Shown piece after piece: positions 1 to 10,100 of a stretch of 64,000 bases of DNA. A model generated the notes under the pieces. The model had not been told where the DNA came from and ran no database searches. It was given only the letters and a program-made list of their open reading frames with translations. Source of the DNA: Cystobacter fuscus (lineage in GTDB: Bacteria > Myxococcota > Myxococcia > Myxococcales > Myxococcaceae); assembly GCF_002305875.1 (NCBI RefSeq), contig NZ_CP022098.1, forward strand, positions 7,192,001-7,256,000, given 5' to 3'. The position numbers were made by a program, and so were the translations under genes. Each line of letters begins with the position of its first letter. Position 1 is the first letter of the stretch.

Positions 1-169
1 CGTCCGCCATCCCATCCAACAGCGCCTGCTTGTTGGCGAAGTGCCAGTAGAGCGACGGCGCCTGGATCTCCAGACGCTGCGCCAGCTTGCGCATCGTCAC
101 CCCTTCGATTCCCGCCTCGTCCAACAACGCCAACGCCTCCCGCACCACCCGCTCCCTCTGAATGCGCAT
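1..169 (-). CDS. TetR-family transcriptional regulator, N-terminal part (runs off the window)
   Basis: This partial gene starts at 169 and continues beyond base 1. The visible 56 residues begin MRIQRERVV and form the TetR helix-turn-helix: a first helix with ALLDEAG, then VTMRKLAQRL and the recognition segment APSLYWHFANK. The motif SLYWHF.NK is typical of TetR DNA-binding domains; the ligand-binding domain is off-window. A ribosome binding site GGGAGGAG lies just before the ATG. The gene is divergent from the FAD monooxygenase at 243 and they share a 73-base gap holding two operator-like palindromes. By family knowledge it probably represses itself and the monooxygenase, with a substrate-like compound as inducer; that is inference. 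Confidence 0.9.
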   Translation of the reverse strand, partial: MRIQRERVVREALALLDEAGIEGVTMRKLAQRLEIQAPSLYWHFANKQALLDGMAD

Positions 170-188
170 GACTCCTCCCGGCTCCCGC

Positions 189-229
189 TTGACAGCCTAA
201 CAGTGTTAGTCCACAACTAACGGTGTTAG
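189..229. promoter_or_regulatory. Divergent promoter region with two tandem TetR-type operators
   Basis: CTAACAGTGTTAG (197-209) and CTAACGGTGTTAG (217-229) are two 13-bp near-palindromes with centres exactly 20 bp apart, about two helical turns. A consensus -35 box TTGACA lies at 189-194 facing the monooxygenase; the matching -10 would fall between or within the palindromes and is not convincing by eye. This arrangement fits two TetR dimers on one face of the DNA, blocking transcription in both directions. Confidence 0.75.
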
Positions 230-242
230 ATTGGAGGCGGAG

Positions 243-1703
243 ATGACACGAGAGCAGGTGGAAGTGGCCGTCGTGGGCGGAGGTCCGGTGGGGTTGATGC
301 TGGCGAGCGAGCTGGCCCTGGCGGGAGTGAAGGTGGCGGTGTTCGAGCGGAGGAAGGAGCGGGTCGCGCAGTCTCGCGCCCTGTCCGTGCACCCGCGCAC
401 CCTGGAGATCCTGGCGCTCCGGGGGTTGGAGCAGCGCTTCCTGGCGCGCGGCAGGCTCCTGCCGACGGGGCACTACGCCGCGCTGGACACGCGCCTGGAC
501 TTCTCGGTGCTGGACACGACGTTCCCCTATTCGCTGTTCATCCCCCAGACGCTCACCGAGGCGCTCCTGGAGGAGCGCGCGCGGGAGGTGGGCGTGGCGC
601 TGCATCGCGGCCACCGCGTCGGTGGGCTGCGGCAGGACGCCGAGGGCGTGGAGCTCGAGGGGGAGCGGGAGGACGGGGCCTTCCAGGTGAGGGCCCGGTA
701 CGTGGTGGGCGCGGATGGCGCGCGCAGCGTGGTGCGCACGCTGGCGGGCATCTCCTTCCCGGGCACCGACGTGACGAGCACCCAGATGCTGGGGGATGTC
801 ATCCTCGCGGAGCCGCCCTCCCAGCCGGTGTTGTCGCGCACGCACCCGAGCGGCGGCGCGATGCTCGTCCCCCTGGGCGACGGAGTCCATCACCGCATCG
901 TGGTGATCTCCGCCAGAAGGCAGCACGTCCCGCTGTCCGAGCCCGTCACCCTGGAGGAGCTGGCGGGAGCGGTCCGCGAGGTGTTGGGCACGGATTTCGG
1001 AATGCACTCGCCAGCGTGGCTGTCGCGCTTCGGCAACGAGACGCGCCATGCCAGCCGCTACCGCGAGGGCCGCGTGTTCCTGGTGGGTGACGCCGCCCAC
1101 ATCCACCTGCCAGCGGGTGGACAGGGCCTCAACGTGGGGCTCCAGGACGCGATGAACCTGGGCTGGAAGCTGGCCGGCGTGCTGCGGGGCCTCGCGCCCC
1201 CCTCGCTCCTCGACAGCTACCACCACGAGCGCCACCCCGTGGGCGCGCGGCTCATCCAGAACACGCTGAGCCAGACGGCGCTCATGACCCAATTCAACCC
1301 GGCGGGCATGGCCCTGCGCGACACCTTCTGCGCGCTGCTCACCCAGCCCCGCGTCAACCGCGTGCTCGCCGAGCAGATCTCCGCCTTCGACGTGGCCTAC
1401 CCCACACCTCCACTCCCCGCCCCGGAGGGACTGAAGGTGGAGCCCGCCGTCTCCGGCACGCGCCTGGCGGACCAGCCCCTGCGCCTCGAGGGAGGTGCCT
1501 CGCGCTCGCTCTACTCCCTGCTGCACGAGGGCAAGTGGCTGCTGCTGCGCCGGCCCGCCTCCGCGCGCGTCGAGCTACCCCCTTCCTGGAGCGGCTGGAC
1601 GACCTGGCTCACCGCCGAGCCGTCGCGCGAGGTGCCAGGCCTGGGCGCCTGGAGCTCGCTCCTGGTGCGTCCCGACGGGCACCTGGGTTACGTCTCGCAT
1701 TGA
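243..1703 (+). CDS. FAD-dependent aromatic monooxygenase (PheA/TfdB type)
   Basis: Predicted NAD(P)H-dependent flavoprotein hydroxylase of 486 aa. The N-terminal Rossmann motif VVGGGPVGLMLASELALAG binds FAD; the DG motif VVGADGARSVVR lies near residue 160 and the GD motif FLVGDAAHIHLPAGGQGLN near 280. These three motifs in this order define class A flavoprotein aromatic hydroxylases. The last ~100 residues resemble the thioredoxin-like C-terminal domain of the phenol hydroxylase/rifampicin monooxygenase group. The ATG at 243 is chosen over a TTG at 231 because GGAGG at 233-237 sits five bases before it. It is divergent from a TetR gene and probably under its control. Substrate unknown; antibiotic or aromatic detoxification is the usual role of such pairs. 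Confidence 0.9.
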   Translation: MTREQVEVAVVGGGPVGLMLASELALAGVKVAVFERRKERVAQSRALSVHPRTLEILALRGLEQRFLARGRLLPTGHYAALDTRLDFSVLDTTFPYSLFIPQTLTEALLEERAREVGVALHRGHRVGGLRQDAEGVELEGEREDGAFQVRARYVVGADGARSVVRTLAGISFPGTDVTSTQMLGDVILAEPPSQPVLSRTHPSGGAMLVPLGDGVHHRIVVISARRQHVPLSEPVTLEELAGAVREVLGTDFGMHSPAWLSRFGNETRHASRYREGRVFLVGDAAHIHLPAGGQGLNVGLQDAMNLGWKLAGVLRGLAPPSLLDSYHHERHPVGARLIQNTLSQTALMTQFNPAGMALRDTFCALLTQPRVNRVLAEQISAFDVAYPTPPLPAPEGLKVEPAVSGTRLADQPLRLEGGASRSLYSLLHEGKWLLLRRPASARVELPPSWSGWTTWLTAEPSREVPGLGAWSSLLVRPDGHLGYVSH

Positions 1704-1967
1704 GGCGGCCCCACCGCCCCGTCTCTCCTTGCGCTCGTCGAGCCTCCCGCCAGACGGGCAATCCCTGACATCTCGTAGAGCTCCGCCCGCTCCCGTGTCT
1801 GCCTTCTCCACCGGGGACACCGGCTTCCTCACGCCTTGTCTCTCCATGGAGGAGGAACAGACGGGCCTCGGTTTCCAATCGCGCGAGAATATGCCATTGT
1901 GGCCGGAATCTCGCGGGAGCACCCGGCGCGGGGCAGCGTATCGATTGAGAATCGGAGGAGAGGATTG

Positions 1968-3623
1968 ATGGGTACGACGGCGTCCGGAAGCGCTGGGTCC
2001 GAGAATCCAGAGGGAGCCGCCCGAAGGGTCTCCTCGGAAGCAGCCCTCCAGGTGCTGCTGTCCAGGGGCCGGCCGGGTACGGATCCCACGCTGCTGCACG
2101 GGCTCGTCCGACACGTCGCCGAGGTCTTTGGCGTCACCAGTGCCGTGCTCGTGCGGCAGAGCCCCGGCGAGGAGCTGCTCCACCCGCTCGCGCTCTGGAG
2201 CCGGGGCCAGTACCACGAGGAGCCCGCCGTCACGCCCCAGGGCAGCGTGCTGGACGAGGTCTTGCGCCAGGACGTCTTTCATTGCCCCGAGGACGCGCAC
2301 GCGCGGTTTCCCGAGGATGGATGGCCGCGGCGCCTGGGTCCGCAGGGCGTGCTGGGCATGAGTGTGAGGAATTCACGGGAGGAAGTGCTCGGGGCCCTGG
2401 TCCTGATGCATGACGAGCCCCTGAAGGTGGCCGCCACGGACCTCGCCTGGCTGAGGGCCTTCACCCTGCTGGCGAGCACGTCCCTGGAGCATCTCCAGAC
2501 ACGGGCCGAGCTGGACGAGGCCCGTGACTTCCTGCACAAGACGCTCAACGCCATCCAGAAGCCTGTCTTCGTGAAGGACCGGGAGCACCGGTTCGTCCTC
2601 ACGAACGAGGCGTTCTGCCGCTTCGTCGGCACCACCGAGGAGAAGCTGCTCGGCAGATCCGACCATGACTTCGTGCCCCACCACGAGGCGGACCTCTTCT
2701 GGCAACAGGATGAACGGGTCTTCACCTCCGGCCAGTCCAACGAGAACGAGGAGACCTACACGGACGGCGCGCGGGGCATCCGCACCCTCATCACCCTGAA
2801 GGCGAGCTTCACCAGTGCCAGGGGCCAGCCCTTCCTCGTCGGCGTCATCCGCGACGTGAGCGAGCACAAGCGCATGGAGGCCCATCTGCGGATGGCGGAC
2901 CGGATGGTGACCGTGGGCACCCTGGCCGCGAGCGTCGCGCACGAAATCAACAACCCACTGTCCTATGTCAACGCGAGCCTCAACTTCCTGCGCGAGCAGC
3001 TCGCCCAGGAGGACACCACGCGGCTGTCCCTGGAGGAGCTGCGCGAGGCGGTGTCCGACGCGCTCGAGGGCATGGGGCGCGTGCGCACCATCGTGCAGGA
3101 CCTGAAGACCTTCGCGCGCGCGGATGACGAGCGGGCCGAGCCCATGGACATCCATCAGGTCATCGGCAGCGCGCTGCGCATGGTGCGCCACCAGTTGCAG
3201 GAGCACGCGCGCTGGGAGCTCGAGCTGGAGCCGGTGCCCCAGGTATTGGGCAATCCGGCCCGCCTGGGCCAGGTGCTGGTGAACCTGCTGGTCAACGCGC
3301 TCCAGGCCTTCGTCCAGAGCAATCCAAAGCGCAATCGGATCCGCATCGCGTCGCGGGTGAGCGACACGGGCCAGGTGATGGTGGAGGTGGAGGACAATGG
3401 GCGGGGCATGGGGCCCGAGGTGCTCGCGCGCCTCTTCACCCCCTTCTTCACCACCAAGCCCACGGGCGAGGGCTCGGGACTGGGACTCAACATCTCCCAG
3501 TCCATCATCCAGGCCATGGGGGGACGCATCGAGGTGAGCAGTACGCCCGGCCAGGGCAGCACCTTCCGGCTGCTGCTGCCCCGCCTCTCCCATCAGGAGC
3601 CGGACCTTCCCTCCGGCGCCTAA
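1968..3623 (+). CDS. GAF-PAS sensor histidine kinase
   Basis: 551-aa cytosolic sensor kinase with no membrane segment. A GAF-like domain occupies about residues 20-180, then a PAS domain about 190-300 (PVFVKDREHRFVLTNEAFC and a GVIRDVSEHKRMEAHL tail). The dimerization box is LAASVAHEINNPLSYV with the phospho-acceptor His near residue 325. The ATPase domain follows: N box VLVNLLVNALQAF, G1 VEDNGRGMG, and G2 GEGSGLGLNIS. The HEINNP form is common in myxobacterial NtrB-like kinases. No receiver domain and no adjacent response regulator are seen, so it is an orphan kinase here. The ATG at 1968 is preferred because GGAGGAGAGG precedes it; a longer frame reaches back to 1836 without a ribosome binding site. 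Its stop overlaps the convergent ggt stop by two bases. Confidence 0.93.
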   Translation: MGTTASGSAGSENPEGAARRVSSEAALQVLLSRGRPGTDPTLLHGLVRHVAEVFGVTSAVLVRQSPGEELLHPLALWSRGQYHEEPAVTPQGSVLDEVLRQDVFHCPEDAHARFPEDGWPRRLGPQGVLGMSVRNSREEVLGALVLMHDEPLKVAATDLAWLRAFTLLASTSLEHLQTRAELDEARDFLHKTLNAIQKPVFVKDREHRFVLTNEAFCRFVGTTEEKLLGRSDHDFVPHHEADLFWQQDERVFTSGQSNENEETYTDGARGIRTLITLKASFTSARGQPFLVGVIRDVSEHKRMEAHLRMADRMVTVGTLAASVAHEINNPLSYVNASLNFLREQLAQEDTTRLSLEELREAVSDALEGMGRVRTIVQDLKTFARADDERAEPMDIHQVIGSALRMVRHQLQEHARWELELEPVPQVLGNPARLGQVLVNLLVNALQAFVQSNPKRNRIRIASRVSDTGQVMVEVEDNGRGMGPEVLARLFTPFFTTKPTGEGSGLGLNISQSIIQAMGGRIEVSSTPGQGSTFRLLLPRLSHQEPDLPSGA

Positions 3624-5482
3624 TAGGCCAGGGCCACGCCATCCTTGCGCATCTCCGTGGCCGCACCGTAACGGCCCGGCCGGCGCTCGATGCACTGGTA
3701 GCCGCCAAAGCCCCCATCCGGCTCGCCCAGCTTCCACCCGAGCCCCACCAGCGCCTTCTTCGTCGCCTCGGGCACACCCGTCTCCAGCCGCAACAGGCCC
3801 GGCGTCTGTTGCGCCTCGCCCGTGGGTTCGGACGAGCCCTCGTGGTGCCAGCGGGGACTGTCCCCGGCCGCCTGCAAGTCCAGGCCGTAGTCCACCCTGT
3901 TGATGATGATCTGCGCCTGTCCCTGGGGCTGCATGTCTCCGCCCATGACGCCGAACGCCAGCCACGGCTCGCCCCCGCGCACCGCGAAGCCCGGGATGAT
4001 CGTCTGGAAGGGCCGCTTGCCGGGCGCATACAGGTTCGGGTGCCCGTCGGTCAGCGAGAACAGCTCGCCCCGATCCTGGAACATGAAGCCCAACGTGGGA
4101 TGGCCCGCCCCCGTTCCGTCCGGCACCAGTCCCGAGCCCATGCCCCGGAAGTTGGACTGGATGAGTGACACCATCATCCCGTTCTTGTCCGCGGTGCAGA
4201 GGTAGGTGGTGTCGCCCCGGCTCGGCGCGTCCATCGGCATCACGCGCTCCATCACCCGATCGGCGCGAATGAGCTTCGCACGCTCGGCCGCGTAGGCGGG
4301 GCTGTTGAGCTGCTCCAGCGGCGCGCGGAAGAAGGTGGGGTCGGCGAAGTAGCGCGCCCGGTCCTCGAACGCCAGCCGCTTGGCCTCCACCTGATGGTGG
4401 ATGGATTGAGCGCTCTGGAAGCCCATGCCGCGCAGATCGAAGTGGCGCAGGATGCCGAGCATCTGCAGGGTGCTCAGCCCCTGGCTGTTGGGCGCCAGTC
4501 CATAGACATCCACGCCGCGATAGTCGGTGGACAGCGGCTCGGTCCACTCCGAATGGTGGGCAGACAGGTCCGCGCGGGTCATCCAGCCACCGATGCGGCG
4601 GAAGTAGCGCTCGATGGCCTGCGCGATCGGACCCGCATAGAACGCGTCCCGCCCGCCCCGCGCGATGAGCTGGTAGGTGCGCGCCAGATCCGGATTGCGC
4701 CAGACGTCCCCCTCGGCCGCCGCGGCACCCGGACCGTAGACGCGCTCGGCGTTGGCCGTCTCCTCCACTCCCGAGCCCGGCTTCAGGAAGCGCGCGAGGT
4801 TACGGCCGAGGTAGTAGCCAATCGTCTGCACCTGGGGGACGCCCGCCTGCGCGTGGGCGATGGCCGCCTGGAACAGCTCCGCCCACTTCAACCGGCCATG
4901 GCGCTGGTGCAGGGACCACCAGGCATCCACCGCGCCGGGAACGCTGACCGACGTCATGCCCACCCGGGGCACGTACCCATTCACCGCGCGCCGGCGCACC
5001 TCGTCCAGGGACAGCCCCCGGGGCGAGCGGCCCGAGCCATTCAGTCCCACCACCTTGCGCGTCTTGGGCTCCCACAGCATGGCGAAGCAGTCCCCGCCAA
5101 TTCCGCAGCTCACCGGCTCCACGAAGCCCAACACCGCGTTGGCGGCGATGGCCGCGTCCACCGCCGAGCCCCCCGCGCGCAGGATGTCGATGGCGGCCAG
5201 GGTGGCCAGGGGATGCGCCGTGGCGGCCGCGCCATTCACCCCCCAGGCGGCCGAGCGGCTGGCGTAGCTCGCCCCGGCGATGCGATCCCCGGAACGCACA
5301 TCGGGCCGCTTCAGGTTCGGGTTCACGGCTCCGACGTCGGCCCGGGAGGGAGCCGGCGCGGGAGCATCATCGGTGGTGCGCGTGGGCGCGGAGGGCGGCG
5401 TGGGCCTGGGCTGCTCCGTCGTCGCCTGGGCAACGGCCGAGAGACCCACGGGAAGAGCGGCGAGGAAGGTACGGCGGCGCAT
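3620..5482 (-). CDS. ggt: Gamma-glutamyltransferase precursor (Tat/Sec exported)
   Basis: 620-aa enzyme of glutathione and gamma-glutamyl peptide breakdown, made as a proenzyme that cleaves itself. The N terminus MRRRTFLAALPVGLSAVAQA is a twin-arginine-like signal peptide followed by a Pro/Thr-rich linker to residue ~60, so it acts outside the inner membrane. GGT hallmarks: AAANAVLGFVEP-like helix, GGDCFAM, the substrate-binding NGSGRSP stretch, and DTTYLCTADKNG near residue 423, where the first or second Thr is the autoprocessing nucleophile that starts the small subunit. The QSNFRGMGSGLVPDGTG stretch matches the oxyanion-loop region. Start 5482 is chosen because it begins the signal peptide and follows GATGGGAGT; longer in-frame starts exist. 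It is convergent with the kinase at 1968 and follows the decarboxylase on the same strand after 138 bases. Confidence 0.92.
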   Translation of the reverse strand: MRRRTFLAALPVGLSAVAQATTEQPRPTPPSAPTRTTDDAPAPAPSRADVGAVNPNLKRPDVRSGDRIAGASYASRSAAWGVNGAAATAHPLATLAAIDILRAGGSAVDAAIAANAVLGFVEPVSCGIGGDCFAMLWEPKTRKVVGLNGSGRSPRGLSLDEVRRRAVNGYVPRVGMTSVSVPGAVDAWWSLHQRHGRLKWAELFQAAIAHAQAGVPQVQTIGYYLGRNLARFLKPGSGVEETANAERVYGPGAAAAEGDVWRNPDLARTYQLIARGGRDAFYAGPIAQAIERYFRRIGGWMTRADLSAHHSEWTEPLSTDYRGVDVYGLAPNSQGLSTLQMLGILRHFDLRGMGFQSAQSIHHQVEAKRLAFEDRARYFADPTFFRAPLEQLNSPAYAAERAKLIRADRVMERVMPMDAPSRGDTTYLCTADKNGMMVSLIQSNFRGMGSGLVPDGTGAGHPTLGFMFQDRGELFSLTDGHPNLYAPGKRPFQTIIPGFAVRGGEPWLAFGVMGGDMQPQGQAQIIINRVDYGLDLQAAGDSPRWHHEGSSEPTGEAQQTPGLLRLETGVPEATKKALVGLGWKLGEPDGGFGGYQCIERRPGRYGAATEMRKDGVALAY

Positions 5483-5620
5483 GACGACTCCCATCAAGAA
5501 GACCACCACTATAGGGGCAGGCAGACGGACAGCGCCCCGTCCGCACCCCGGCATCGCTTGGGTGCAATTGAAGACCCCGCTCCCCGAGGATGAGCACCTT
5601 TCGGTGGCCGAGGCCCCGCG

Positions 5621-7030
5621 TCAGCGGACAGGCGCCGCTCGGGCCGCCACCTCCCGCATGGAAGACCAGGCGATCTCGATGTCCCGCTCCGTGGTCCTCC
5701 AGTTGGAGAGGGCGGCACGCATCCCCGGCACCCCGTTCAGCGCGGTCGGCGAGAGGAAGACCCGCCCATCGTCGCGGAGCCGATCCAGGAAGCCCCGGAC
5801 GTCCTCCTGGGTGACGCCCCCCTCCTGGCGCAGGGTGAAGCAGACGATGTTGAGCCGCACGGGGGCCAGCAGCTCGAAGGCGGTGGAGTCCTCGATGCGC
5901 TCTCCCAACATGCGCGCGAGTCGGCAGTCGCGCTCGATGATGTCCCGATACCCCGAGCGGCCATAGGCCATCAGGGTCAACCACGCGGGCAGCGCCCGGA
6001 AACGGCGCGAGTTCTCCGGCCCCTGGTCCGCGAACGGCGCGGGCCCCTGCCGCACGTCGAGGTAGGGCGCGTTGTTGCGGAAGATCTCCAGCAACAGCTC
6101 CGGGTGGCGGGTGAACTGCAAGGCGGAGTCATACGGGACGTTCAGCCACTTGTGCGCGTCCACCGTCACCGAGTCCGCCAACTCCATGCCGCGCGTCAGA
6201 TGGGCGAGCTCGGGCGAGCACGCCACGAGACCTCCGAAGGCGCCATCGACATGCAACCAGAACGGATGGCGCTCCTTGAGCCGACCAATCGCCTCCAGGT
6301 CGTCGTAGTCGCCGGTGTTCACCGTCCCGGCGCTGGCCACGACGATGCAAGGCTTGCCGCCCAGGGAGTCGAGCTGGGCACGGAGCGCCTCGACATCCAT
6401 GGCCTCCCGCCCCGGCCAGGCGCGCACCCGGACCAGGGAGCCGCGTCCCATGCCGAGCATGGACAGCGCCTTGAGGGTGCTGGAATGAGGCGTGGCGCTC
6501 AGGATGGGAATGGGCCCCAGCGCATACAGGCCCTTCTCGGCCACGTCCACGTCGAGTCGATGGGCCACCCATTGCCTCGCGCAGGCCAGGCCCACGAAGT
6601 TCGACATGGTCGCCCCCGACACGAAACCGCCGGAGAAGGTGTCGGGCAGGGCCAGGAGCTGGCGCAGCAGCGCGAGCGTCTCCTGCTCCACCTGGGGCGC
6701 GGCGGAGCTTCCCGGGTGGGAGGAGTTCAGATCGAACGCGCTCGCCATCCAGTCCCCCGCCAGGGCCGCGGGCGTGGTCCCGCCCTGGACGAAACCAAAA
6801 TAGCGGGGCCCCGTGCTCCCTCCCAGCTCCTGCCCATACCGGTCCATGAAGAGACGCAGGGAAGGCTCCGCGCCCAGCCCCTGCTCGGGCAATGGCAGGG
6901 CTTCCCGAGGCGTGGCCTTCACCGCGGGAGGCAGATCGTCGAGCCGGTTCAGGAACGAGGACGCCTCTGTCTTCGCCCGCTCCAACAACGCCTCCAGCCC
7001 CCGCAGGTCCGCCATCAGGTTCTTGTCCAT
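5621..7030 (-). CDS. Pyridoxal-phosphate-dependent group II decarboxylase (aromatic amino acid decarboxylase-like)
   Basis: 469-aa PLP enzyme. Seen: GFVSGATMSNFVGLACAR (phosphate-cup region), TPHSSTLKALSMLGMG, the HVDGAFGG strand whose Asp contacts the pyridine nitrogen, and DAHKWLNVPYDS near residue 294 with the Schiff-base Lys. These match the glutamate/aromatic-L-amino-acid/tyrosine decarboxylase fold-type I family, and length is normal. Family members decarboxylate Tyr, Trp, Dopa, Asp or related amino acids; substrate cannot be read from the sequence. It lies upstream of ggt on the same strand with a 138-base gap, so co-transcription is possible but not shown. The ATG at 7030 gives a full-length N terminus. 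Confidence 0.9.
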   Translation of the reverse strand: MDKNLMADLRGLEALLERAKTEASSFLNRLDDLPPAVKATPREALPLPEQGLGAEPSLRLFMDRYGQELGGSTGPRYFGFVQGGTTPAALAGDWMASAFDLNSSHPGSSAAPQVEQETLALLRQLLALPDTFSGGFVSGATMSNFVGLACARQWVAHRLDVDVAEKGLYALGPIPILSATPHSSTLKALSMLGMGRGSLVRVRAWPGREAMDVEALRAQLDSLGGKPCIVVASAGTVNTGDYDDLEAIGRLKERHPFWLHVDGAFGGLVACSPELAHLTRGMELADSVTVDAHKWLNVPYDSALQFTRHPELLLEIFRNNAPYLDVRQGPAPFADQGPENSRRFRALPAWLTLMAYGRSGYRDIIERDCRLARMLGERIEDSTAFELLAPVRLNIVCFTLRQEGGVTQEDVRGFLDRLRDDGRVFLSPTALNGVPGMRAALSNWRTTERDIEIAWSSMREVAARAAPVR

Positions 7031-7135
7031 GGCGGGCTTCTATAACGTCCACTCACGAGGCGGCACGAGCCCATAAGGCGCTGCCCCCCCCCGCTATCGG
7101 CCCGGAGGACAAACCGTCTAGTGTTGTCCGGGCCC

Positions 7136-10100
7136 ATGCTCTGCCTGACCTGCGCCGAACCCCGCATCGAGGCACCCGAGTCCACCTGCCCGGTGTGTGG
7201 CGCCCCGCTCCAACCCCTCACCTCGGACAGCCTGGAGTCGCTCGTCCAGGAGCGGCTCCAGCGGAAGATCTCCGCCCTGCGCGCCACGCGGCTGATCGAT
7301 GAGCCCACCGCCACCCGGCTCTCCGATGCCCTGGTGGGCGCCACCGCCGTGAGCATCGCGGTGCCCCTCGCCGAGACGCCACCAACACTGGAACAGAAGG
7401 CCGACGCGCTCGCCGACAAGCTCGCGGCGCTCGAGGACTGGCGCCCCACCTGGGGCCGCTCGTTCTTCCAGTCGCTGGAGGACAGGGCCCGCGAGGAGCG
7501 CGAGGCCCGGCAACGGGCGCTCCGGCGTCCCGGTGAGGAGGACGGTCTCGACCTCGCCTCGGACTCGGGGCAGGCGCTCTTCCACCGCGTGGACGCGGGC
7601 GCGCTGGGCGGCCTGGAGGCCATGGCCGCGCTCGATGGTGACACGGCGGACACGAGCGACTCGGCGCCCAGGCTGCACGAGTATGTCTGGTGGTTCCTCG
7701 GCGCGGTGCTGGTGCTCGGCGGCTCGCTGATGGGCGTGCGCGAGGCGTGGCGGGCGCTCGGGGGCGTGCCCCGGCAACTGCTCGTCACGGGTGCCCTCTT
7801 CGCCTACCACGCGGCCTTCATCGGGCTCGGCGTGTTCCTCTCCCGGCGCTCGGCCTCGGTGGGACGGGTGCTCGCGAGCATCGGCATCGCTCTGCTGCCG
7901 GTCGTCTACGTCGCGCTGTCCTCCCTCGTGGCGCTGGAGCCCCTGTTGGGAGGTGCCGTGACCGCCGGGCTCACCGGGCTGTGCCTCGTCACCCTGCGCC
8001 CCACGGCGCGGCTGCTGTACGGAGCGTCCCCGGTGTCGCTCGGGGGGGCGCTGATTCCCTCGCTCCTGGCCGGACTGCCGTTGAGGGCATTGGACGAGGA
8101 TCCCGGGGCCCGTACCCTCTGCGCCTTCGTGGGCGTGGCGGCGCTGGCGGCCACGGCGTGGCGCGTCCGGAAGGAAGCCGCGAGCCGGGCCACGCTGGCG
8201 ATCCTCTCCACCGGCCTCTACGGCACCGCCGCCCTGGCGCTCTTCACGGTGGCGAGCGCGCCGGAGGGCTTCACCGCCCTCTCCCCGGGCAATCCGCTCC
8301 TGAGTGGCATGACACTCTGGGGCATGGCGCTCGCCGCGGTGGTCGCGGGTGTGTCGAGCCAGCCGCTGGCACACGAGACCCATCCGCGAGCGGCCCCCGT
8401 GGTGGAGACGATCGCGCACGCGGTGGTGGCCTGCGGGGCGCTCGCCAGTGCCTCCGTGGCCCTCGGCCTGTCCCCCGGAGCGGCACCCGACGTGGACTTC
8501 GCCTCGGCCCTCACCCCGCTGGTGGCGGCGCTGGCCTTCTTCGTCCTCGAGCCCCTACGCCCCGCGCTCGTGCATCCCGGGGTGCTGTCCCTGGCGCTGT
8601 CCAGCGTCCTGCTGGCTCGGTTGGGCACCCCCGAAGAGCCTCGCGCGTGGATGGTGGGACTCGCCATCGCGGGCGCGGGTCTGCTGGCCGTGGCGCGCGT
8701 GAGTGGACAGGGCCGCCTGCGCTCCCGGTTGCTGGGTTGGGGCGTGGTGCTCTCGGCGGCGTCGCTGGCCCTGACCTCGTTCGATGTCCTGGGCGAGGGC
8801 TCGGACAATCCACGGCCCGCGCTCATCGCGGGCGCGTTGGTGGCCCTCTCCGCGCACCTCACGGGAGGCCATCGCTGGCGGGGCCTGCACTACCTGGGAG
8901 GACTCGGGGCGCTCGTGGGTGGACTGGCGGCCCTCGATGCGCTCGCGATGCCTGGCCCCGCTTCGGCCCTGGGGCTGCTCGGCGCGATGGCCGCGCTCTA
9001 CGCCGGAGCCGGTCTGCTCCAGGACGCGTGGATGCGCCGCGCGGGCAAACCGGACGAACTCCTGCCCCTGGATGACCTCTCGCTCGTGGTGGCCGCGCTG
9101 GGTGCCCTGCACGCCACGCTGTTGCTCGATGTGGACGTGGAGAAGCTGGCTGCCCTCCCAGAGGTTGTCATGGGTTGCGCGCCGGCCCTCTTCCTCTCGG
9201 GGCTCCTGCTGCTGCGGGCGAGACGGGATCGCAGCCGGCTCGTCAGTGCCCTGGCAGCCTGGGCGCTCGCCACCGCACTCTGGTTGCCCCTCGTCCGCTT
9301 CGTCCCGGCGGGGTCGCTCCTCGACGTCCGCGCCCTGCATTTCGCGGGAGTGGCGCTGGGGTTCTCCGTCATCGCGTCGCTGCGTCATGGGAAGGCCGGT
9401 TCCCCGGACCCACGCCCCAAGGGCCGGCGGCTGATCGGATGGTTCCGCCTGCCCTTCCCCGAATCCGGCCGGGCGCTCTACACCGATGGCTTCGCCTCCG
9501 TGGCCCTCGTGGGGAACATGTTCTCCCTGCTGCTGCTCGCGACGTGGATGACGTTTCCCACGGAGCAGGGGCGCCCCCATGTCGTGCTCGCGGGCGCGCT
9601 GCTCGTGGCGGGCACGGCACTGGCCTTCCTGTCGCGAGGCTTCGTCACGTGGCGCCTGCGTGGCTCGGTGGGAACGCTCGCCGCCGTGGGGCTCTTCATC
9701 GCGCTCACCGCCGTACTCAACCGCCTGGGGCGCCCGCTGCCTCCCGATGTGGTCGCCCTGCGGCTGACGTGCATCGGTGGGGGGCTCTGGTTGCTGGCGC
9801 TCGCCACGCGGCGCTTCGGCCCGGCCCTGGGACTCCTCCTGGAGAACGAGCGCCAGGGCCCCCTGTACCAGTACGTCCCCTTCGCGGGAGTGGCCGTGCT
9901 GGGAATGCTGCTCGCGGGGGATCCCTTCCTCGTGGGAGGGCCCGTCCTGTCCCGCGCGCTGACGGTGGTGCCGCCCCTGTTCCCCCTGGGGGCCGCGCTG
10001 CTGGCCCTGCTGCTCGCCACGGCCTTCGAGGCGCGGCCGCTCGTGAAGGCGGCCCTGCTGCTGGGACTGCCGGGCGCCGCGCTGTGGGCCGTGCAGGGGA

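Noticed and set aside
2373-4547. 724-codon minus-strand frame across the sensor kinase and ggt
   Set aside because: It is antisense to the kinase and out of frame with ggt, with Arg/Gly/His-rich composition typical of a shadow frame in high-G+C DNA.
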